Assembly: GCA_016710965.1 (NCBI GenBank)
Contig: JADJTW010000034.1
Coordinates: 1-47,235, forward strand
Length of the DNA stretch: 47,235 bases
Reading direction: 5' to 3'
Source of the DNA: Flavobacteriales bacterium
GTDB lineage: Bacteria; Bacteroidota; Bacteroidia; Flavobacteriales_F; PHOS-HE28
Under the pieces are notes generated by a model that was not told the origin of the DNA, did no database searches, and saw only the letters and a program-made list of their open reading frames with translations. This document shows positions 42,001 through 47,235 of this stretch, one piece after another. Numbering within the stretch: position 1 is the first letter of the stretch; each line of letters begins with the position of its first letter. Position numbers and translations under genes: made by a program.

Positions 42001-42163
42001 CACCTTCGTCACGCTTATTGTCCTGCCGACATTGTTGGCCGCGCTCAACGAGCTGCGACGTATGCTGGGCTGGGCGTGGAACGCTGAGACCCCTGCTCCC
42101 GAAGCTGTTGAACCTGCCGTGAAAGAACTGCCCTATGAGAACCTGGAGGAAACGCGCCATTAG
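39011..42163 (+). CDS. RND-family efflux permease
   Basis: A 1050-residue inner-membrane proton-driven exporter of the AcrB/HAE-1 superfamily. The layout is the usual one: helix one (TIMVLIFIFGFFGWKATRSS), a large porter loop, helices two to six, a cytoplasmic linker, helix seven (MLTVGIAFFLLAITIGSVGA), a second porter loop and five more helices. The helix-four proton relay is present as VVGILVDDGIVITESIYQEY, with two Asp residues. The second-half counterpart ALIGIMVNDSLVLLSTFNA is typical. It resembles unspecialised Bacteroidota pumps more than CusA-type metal pumps, since no methionine ladder is evident. Substrate unknown. It overlaps the adaptor by 4 bp and the TolC gene by 29 bp. Confidence 0.95.
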   Translation: MKGLTAYFIKYSVAVDTIMVLIFIFGFFGWKATRSSLFPEAESRVIQVQIIFPGAAPEEVEEGVVLRIEDDVKGVTGVERISSVSQENGGLITIDVIKGYDTDAVLQDVKNAVDRIPSLPEGMEPIRTFKLENVRPAVTFALSGEGLDLKALKTEARRVEQDLRSIEGLSKVEITGFPAEEIEVAFREDDLRANNLSFSQAAAAVRGANLDLTGGKIKTVDEELLIRVRDKRMEAEGLRNTVVRAGADGRVLRLRDVADVRDAWADDPARNYVNGQPSVVINVSSTVSEDILFIAKSTLKYMDDFNARSSTVKATLILDATTVLRQRIDMLLTNGIQGFFLVILVLTLFLNWRLAFWVALSIPVAFAGMFILAPGFITINVMSLFGMILVVGILVDDGIVITESIYQEYERGLKPIEAAFVGIRKVLPAVISSVLTTVAAFSTFFFIEGRLGDFAPALAFVTIATLLFSLIEAAFILPAHVAHSRGLSREKKNRLEAYMDGVMANLRDKRYGPFFDRIMRNKMLTVGIAFFLLAITIGSVGAGTIRTTFFPVIERDDVGVELEMVAGTRETIVFNELQRIEKVVWALNDSMSRGREDSLDVVLKVQTILGPRAEAGRLNIILLAGEQRGFKAEELTNRLRERVGAIPGVANLTFGLTTPFGKPISLSLRSNNLAELNTAKGELRAELQKLSTLRDVVDTDRPGNREVMLQLKEKAQLLGLTMQDIVGQVRAGFFGLETQRVQRGEDEVKIWVRYAAGERASLRDLEDMRIRTSDGRQFPLSELAAYRIERGIRAINHLNGKREVRVEADLANSSLSATDAQTVVASDIMRPLLARHHGLSYSFEGQGEQSRKVGGSAARIMPITLIIMFAMIVITLRSFWQMLIVLLCIPLGFIGIGWGHWIHGVQISLFSFFGAIALIGIMVNDSLVLLSTFNANMKEGMRFHEALRAAALSRLRPILLTSLTTVAGLLPITLNKSFQAQFLIPMAVTVAYGLAIATFVTLIVLPTLLAALNELRRMLGWAWNAETPAPEAVEPAVKELPYENLEETRH

Positions 42164-43466
42164 TCTTGTGCTGTTCCTGGTCGGTGCGGTTGCATCCGCG
42201 CAGGATACGCTGAGCCTGCAACAGGCCATAGCGCTCGCGCTGGCCAACGAGCACGGCATCCTGATCGCACGGAATGACGCGGCCATTGCACAGGCACAAG
42301 CCACTGCGGGCAATGCGGGCTTATTGCCCAGGGTCGATGCCACCGGACGCGGCACCTACAGCAACCAGGACACGAAGCTCGATTTCGCGCCGGGCATCGA
42401 TGATGTGGAACGCAATGGAGTGGTGAATACCACGCTGGCCGGTCAGCTCGGCCTGACCTACACGCTCTTCAACGGCATGGGCAACTACTACACACTGGAA
42501 CGTGCCAGGCTCAATGCCGACCTCGCCGACCTGCGTACCCGCGCGCAGGTGGAAGGCACGCTCACGCAGGTGATCGCCCTGTACTTCGCGCTCGCCGCAC
42601 TGGACGAGGACGTGGCCATTACCCAACGGATCCTTGAGATCTCCGCCGATCGCTTCCAACGGCAGGAGGGTAAGGCATTGCTCGGCGGTGCTGGCCGGTT
42701 GGATGTGCTCAACGCGCAGGTGGACCTGCAGTCCGACAGCACGGCGTACATCCTTGCGCGCCAGCGACGGGAACGCAGTGCGCGCGATCTGAATGTGCTG
42801 ATGGGCCGGGCACCCGATGAGGAGATGCGGGTCTCGCACCGGGTCAACTATGCGCAAGGATTGTCGGAGCAGCAGCTGGTGATCGAGGCCATGCAGGGCA
42901 ACGTCCAACTCCAGTCCGCAACGGCGCAGGTGCGCGCCGCTGAGGTGGACCAGCGCATCGCGCGATCCTTGAGATGGCCGCGGCTGGACCTGAACGCCAA
43001 CTACGGGGTCAGTGATGCGCAGAACGGCGTGGGCCTTGTTCTGGGCACGTACACGCAAGGCTTGAACGGAGGATTGACACTGAGCATTCCGATCTTCGAT
43101 GGCGGGCGCATCAACACACAGGCCGAGACTGCACGGTTGCGCGCCGAGAGCGCTGCTCTTGCCGAGCAACAAGCGCGTCTTCAGGTGGAACGCGATGTGC
43201 GCAATGCCTTCACCACCTGGCGCAGTCAGCGTGAGGTGTTGCGTATCCAGGGCGATGCTGTGAGCACGGCCCAGCTCAATTTCGAGCGCACGCGCGAACT
43301 GTTCCAAAGCGGGCAGCTTACCGGCCTTCAGTTCCGCCAGGCCCAGCTGGACCTGGCCGATGCGGAGCGCCGTGGTGTAGTGGCCGGTTTCGATACCAAA
43401 GTGGCGGAACTGCAGCTGCTGCGCGCGAGCGGCGGCTTGCTGCCGGGCTTGGGCGTGCAGCCTTAA
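42135..43466 (+). CDS. TolC-family outer-membrane efflux channel
   Basis: A 443-residue protein with a signal peptide (ISLVLFLVGAVASAQ). Two homologous coiled-coil/barrel repeats are visible: DTLSLQQAIALALANEHGIL, then ATAGNAGLLPRVDATGRG; and later QATAQVRAAEV-like helices with SLRWPRLDLNANYGV, LTLSIPIFDGGRINTQAETA and ALAEQQARLQVERDVRNAFT. Both halves of the family pattern (A-x-A-x-x-x-L-P and x-x-P-I-F-x-G) are present. It forms the trimeric outer-membrane duct for the adaptor and pump encoded upstream, completing a tripartite exporter in one operon. The 128 bp after it hold no recognised terminator. Confidence 0.95.
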   Translation: MRTWRKRAISLVLFLVGAVASAQDTLSLQQAIALALANEHGILIARNDAAIAQAQATAGNAGLLPRVDATGRGTYSNQDTKLDFAPGIDDVERNGVVNTTLAGQLGLTYTLFNGMGNYYTLERARLNADLADLRTRAQVEGTLTQVIALYFALAALDEDVAITQRILEISADRFQRQEGKALLGGAGRLDVLNAQVDLQSDSTAYILARQRRERSARDLNVLMGRAPDEEMRVSHRVNYAQGLSEQQLVIEAMQGNVQLQSATAQVRAAEVDQRIARSLRWPRLDLNANYGVSDAQNGVGLVLGTYTQGLNGGLTLSIPIFDGGRINTQAETARLRAESAALAEQQARLQVERDVRNAFTTWRSQREVLRIQGDAVSTAQLNFERTRELFQSGQLTGLQFRQAQLDLADAERRGVVAGFDTKVAELQLLRASGGLLPGLGVQP

Positions 43467-43594
43467 CCTATCGCAAAGTGCTTTATGGGCTCGGAGGGAG
43501 TAACCCTACCGCCCTTTGGTCGGTATTCTGATGGACTATTGGTTGATCTCACCGTAGCGCCTCTGTTGCGTGGTCGCGTCGTCGCGGTTGCGCT

Positions 43595-45406
<1,812 letters not shown>

Positions 45407-45512
45407 GGCTTTCGGAGTTCTGACTGCTGAGTGAGGTTCTAACGGACGTTGACAAGTCCTGCCGAAGGGTGCGGGCTTTGTTGGTGGAAGTCGGAGATGT
45501 TGCAGCTTTGGC

Positions 45513-46196
45513 ATGCTGCTCCACCGCTTCCTCCTCACCATCCTTCCTTCCCCGGCGCTTTCCGGCGAGGTGGACCGGCTGAAGGCGTTGGTGCATGAGC
45601 GCGTCGGTTCCTTCAGCGGGCGCAACACTATTCCGCACATCACGCTCTTCTTCGCCGATCTGCCATTGGAATGCGAGCGCGATGTCTGCGAAGGGATCGC
45701 ACGCAGTGTGGTTGGTCACAAAGGCTTCGTGCTGCGCTACAACGGCATCACGCACTTCCCCGACAAGCAAACCATCTACATCGACCCGGTGGAGAAGGAC
45801 GCGATCGCTGCAATGCGCCTGCCCATCATCGCAGCGCTGAAGGCGACCGACACCTTGCGCGAGGCCATTCGCGACACCGACCACCCGCACCTCACCATCG
45901 CGGCCGGACTGAAGCCCGCGCAATTCGAGCGCGCTTGGGAAAGTCTTGCGCCGCATGTGCTTCATCCCGCCGTCAGCGGGGAACTGCGTGCTGAAGAACA
46001 GGTGACCGAAGTGGTCTTGCTGCGAAGAGCCATGCGCGAGGGCGAACGGTATGCGAGCACGTGCGCTCCTTCGCGCTGGAGTGAATTTCCACAAGCGGAT
46101 CGGACGGTGGTCGCCGACTTCAATGAGTTTGGTGTTCGTGCGTTGTTCATGATCCCTCGTCCTAGTTCCACGGCCCTTGCTTTCCCACCGGTGTGA
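45513..46196 (+). CDS. 2'-5' RNA ligase / 2H phosphoesterase-family protein
   Basis: A 227-residue cytoplasmic protein of the 2H phosphoesterase superfamily. The two catalytic HxT motifs are IPHITLFFADL (residues about 40-50) and DHPHLTIAAGL (about 128-138), each at the end of a beta strand as in ThpR/LigT. Family members hydrolyse cyclic phosphodiesters of RNA or nucleotides or ligate tRNA halves in vitro. The C-terminal 80 residues complete the fold. ATG 45513 is preceded by CAGCTTTG, a -7-like box. It diverges from the acyl-CoA dehydrogenase, and its 3' end overlaps that of the propeller gene by 35 bp. Confidence 0.85.
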   Translation: MLLHRFLLTILPSPALSGEVDRLKALVHERVGSFSGRNTIPHITLFFADLPLECERDVCEGIARSVVGHKGFVLRYNGITHFPDKQTIYIDPVEKDAIAAMRLPIIAALKATDTLREAIRDTDHPHLTIAAGLKPAQFERAWESLAPHVLHPAVSGELRAEEQVTEVVLLRRAMREGERYASTCAPSRWSEFPQADRTVVADFNEFGVRALFMIPRPSSTALAFPPV

Positions 46197-47235
46197 AACG
46201 CGAGGTCTTCCGGTCGAATCGGAAGAGCCCACCGAAACCGCCGAACCAGAAACGACCTTCCCGGTCTTCCATGATGGCCAGGATCCCGCCTGAGTTCAAG
46301 CCGTCCTTGGGGCCGTAGTTCGTGAAGCTCGTCCCATCGTAGCGGAAAACCCCCTGGTGCTCCGCGGCAAACCAGATGTGGCCCGACCGGTCCTCGTAGA
46401 ACGCACCTGTTTCAACCCCTTGGATCACGCCGTCCTTCGTGAAGTTGGTGAACGCCTTGCTGCCTTTTTCATCAACTGCTGAAGGATCGAAGAGGCTCAC
46501 ACCGCCGAACATGCTCCCGAGCCAGAGCCTGCCCTTGCTGTCTTCCATCATGCCGGAGACGCTGCTGTCGGGCAGGCCATCTTCCACGGTGTAGTGCTTG
46601 AGTATCCTGCGCGGTCCGGTCTCCTTCGGATCGATCATCAGCAGCCCATCCCGTTCGCGTCCGAACCAGATCTTTCCTTGACTGTCCGCCATGACGCACG
46701 TGATGCGTGTGGGCGATAGTCCGCCCACAGGGTCAAAGGCAGTGTTCGGTGGTAGGTCGATCGCTGTGAACGTGCGGCCGTCGTACGTGCAGAGGCCGTT
46801 CATCGTCCCGACCCACAGCACGCCATCACGATCCATGGCCATGTTCCCGACCTCGTTGTGCAGCAGGCCATCTTTCGTGGTCAAGTGACTGAAGCCATGG
46901 CGCGCGGAAAAGCGTGTCGAGGGATCGTATTTGAACAGCCCTTCACCATCCGTGGCAACCCATAGAATGCCGCCCGCGCCTTCAACGATCCCGTTGATGC
47001 GGCCCGTGGTGATGCCGGCGCTATCGGCGAGGTACTCCAGCGTATCGTTCGCGTAGCGGATCAGTCCGTAGTGGTTGGTGCCGAACCACAGCGTTCCGCT
47101 CCTGTCCTCGCGCATGTGGCGTACCCAGTGGCAGAGTTGCTCTGGGTAGTCGAGTTTCAAGAACCATTCGGTCGGGATCGGGACCGTATCGTTCATGATA
47201 AGCACCGGTGCCTTGCTCGCGGGCTGGCCGTTGCA
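46162..47235 (-). CDS. two-component-type beta-propeller protein, partial
   Basis: The C-terminal 357 codons of a larger gene; the frame is open to the window end, so its start lies outside. It consists of repeated propeller blades with the regulatory-propeller pattern xxDxxGxLWxGTxxGL: MREDRSGTLWFGTNHYGLIR, VEGAGGILWVATDGEGLFKY, MAMDRDGVLWVGTMNGLCTY, MADSQGKIWFGRERDGLLMI, MEDSKGRLWLGSMFGGVSLF, YEDRSGHIWFAAEHQGVFRY and MEDREGRFWFGGFGGLFRFD. Such propellers form the sensor part of hybrid two-component systems or stand alone as exported proteins. Here the chain ends at the propeller, with no kinase or DNA-binding domain after it, so it is likely an exported stand-alone sensor or binding protein. 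It ends convergent with the 2H gene. Confidence 0.85.
   Translation of the reverse strand, partial: CNGQPASKAPVLIMNDTVPIPTEWFLKLDYPEQLCHWVRHMREDRSGTLWFGTNHYGLIRYANDTLEYLADSAGITTGRINGIVEGAGGILWVATDGEGLFKYDPSTRFSARHGFSHLTTKDGLLHNEVGNMAMDRDGVLWVGTMNGLCTYDGRTFTAIDLPPNTAFDPVGGLSPTRITCVMADSQGKIWFGRERDGLLMIDPKETGPRRILKHYTVEDGLPDSSVSGMMEDSKGRLWLGSMFGGVSLFDPSAVDEKGSKAFTNFTKDGVIQGVETGAFYEDRSGHIWFAAEHQGVFRYDGTSFTNYGPKDGLNSGGILAIMEDREGRFWFGGFGGLFRFDRKTSRFTPVGKQGPWN

Overview
The window is GC-rich DNA that reads as a member of the Bacteroidota, probably a high-GC Flavobacteriales-like lineage. The evidence is several C-terminal type IX secretion (T9SS) sorting domains, a LuxR/DUF4199 pair, a PorV-like barrel next to a helix-hairpin-helix outer-membrane protein, the order hpt-adk-obgE, a PafA-type phosphatase, and almost no Shine-Dalgarno sequences. 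Many genes instead carry a Bacteroidota -7 box (TAnnTT[T/C]G) only 3-10 nt before the start codon. No rRNA, tRNA, CRISPR array, phage or transposase gene was seen.

Layout. 1-5.7 kb: a frameshifted T9SS-cargo gene, a dense set of intergenic palindromic repeats, a 53-codon Fic-antitoxin-like ORF, a cupin, a GAF-LuxR regulator, and two small secreted proteins. 6-7.6 kb: a membrane LuxR regulator, a DUF4199 protein and a secreted protein. 7.7-10.1 kb: katG with its own promoter and terminator, interrupted by one frameshift. 10.2-19.0 kb: mostly secreted or envelope proteins (DUF4350-like, ARPP-1/DUF6569, DinB/DUF1572, OmpA, a deiodinase-like protein without its redox residue) plus a MATE exporter. 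19.1-22.1 kb: an outer-membrane pair. 22.2-28.9 kb: a tightly packed plus-strand run hpt-adk-obgE-PAP2-fluC-pafA, then a STAS-like protein and an OmpA protein. 29.0-36.0 kb: a minus-strand run with an OmpA-domain protein, a kelch T9SS protein, an O-methyltransferase, threonine aldolase, a lipoprotein and an apparently degenerate sensor kinase. 36.1-43.5 kb: an MBL-fold hydrolase, then a complete tetR-MFP-RND-TolC efflux operon with a perfect palindromic operator. 43.6-47.2 kb: a long-form acyl-CoA dehydrogenase, a 2H phosphoesterase and a two-component-type propeller protein cut by the window end.

Three genes (near 880, 9049 and 32755) carry single-base frame changes in short homopolymers. 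This suggests draft-assembly indels at least as much as real pseudogenes. One of them creates a false kelch-methyltransferase fusion.

The least explained material is non-coding: a two-hairpin module present twice with pairing-preserving changes, a GC-rich repeat family, period-7 palindromes before two genes, and start-hugging -7 boxes that predict leaderless or very short-leader mRNAs. No complete new defence or biosynthetic system is evident.
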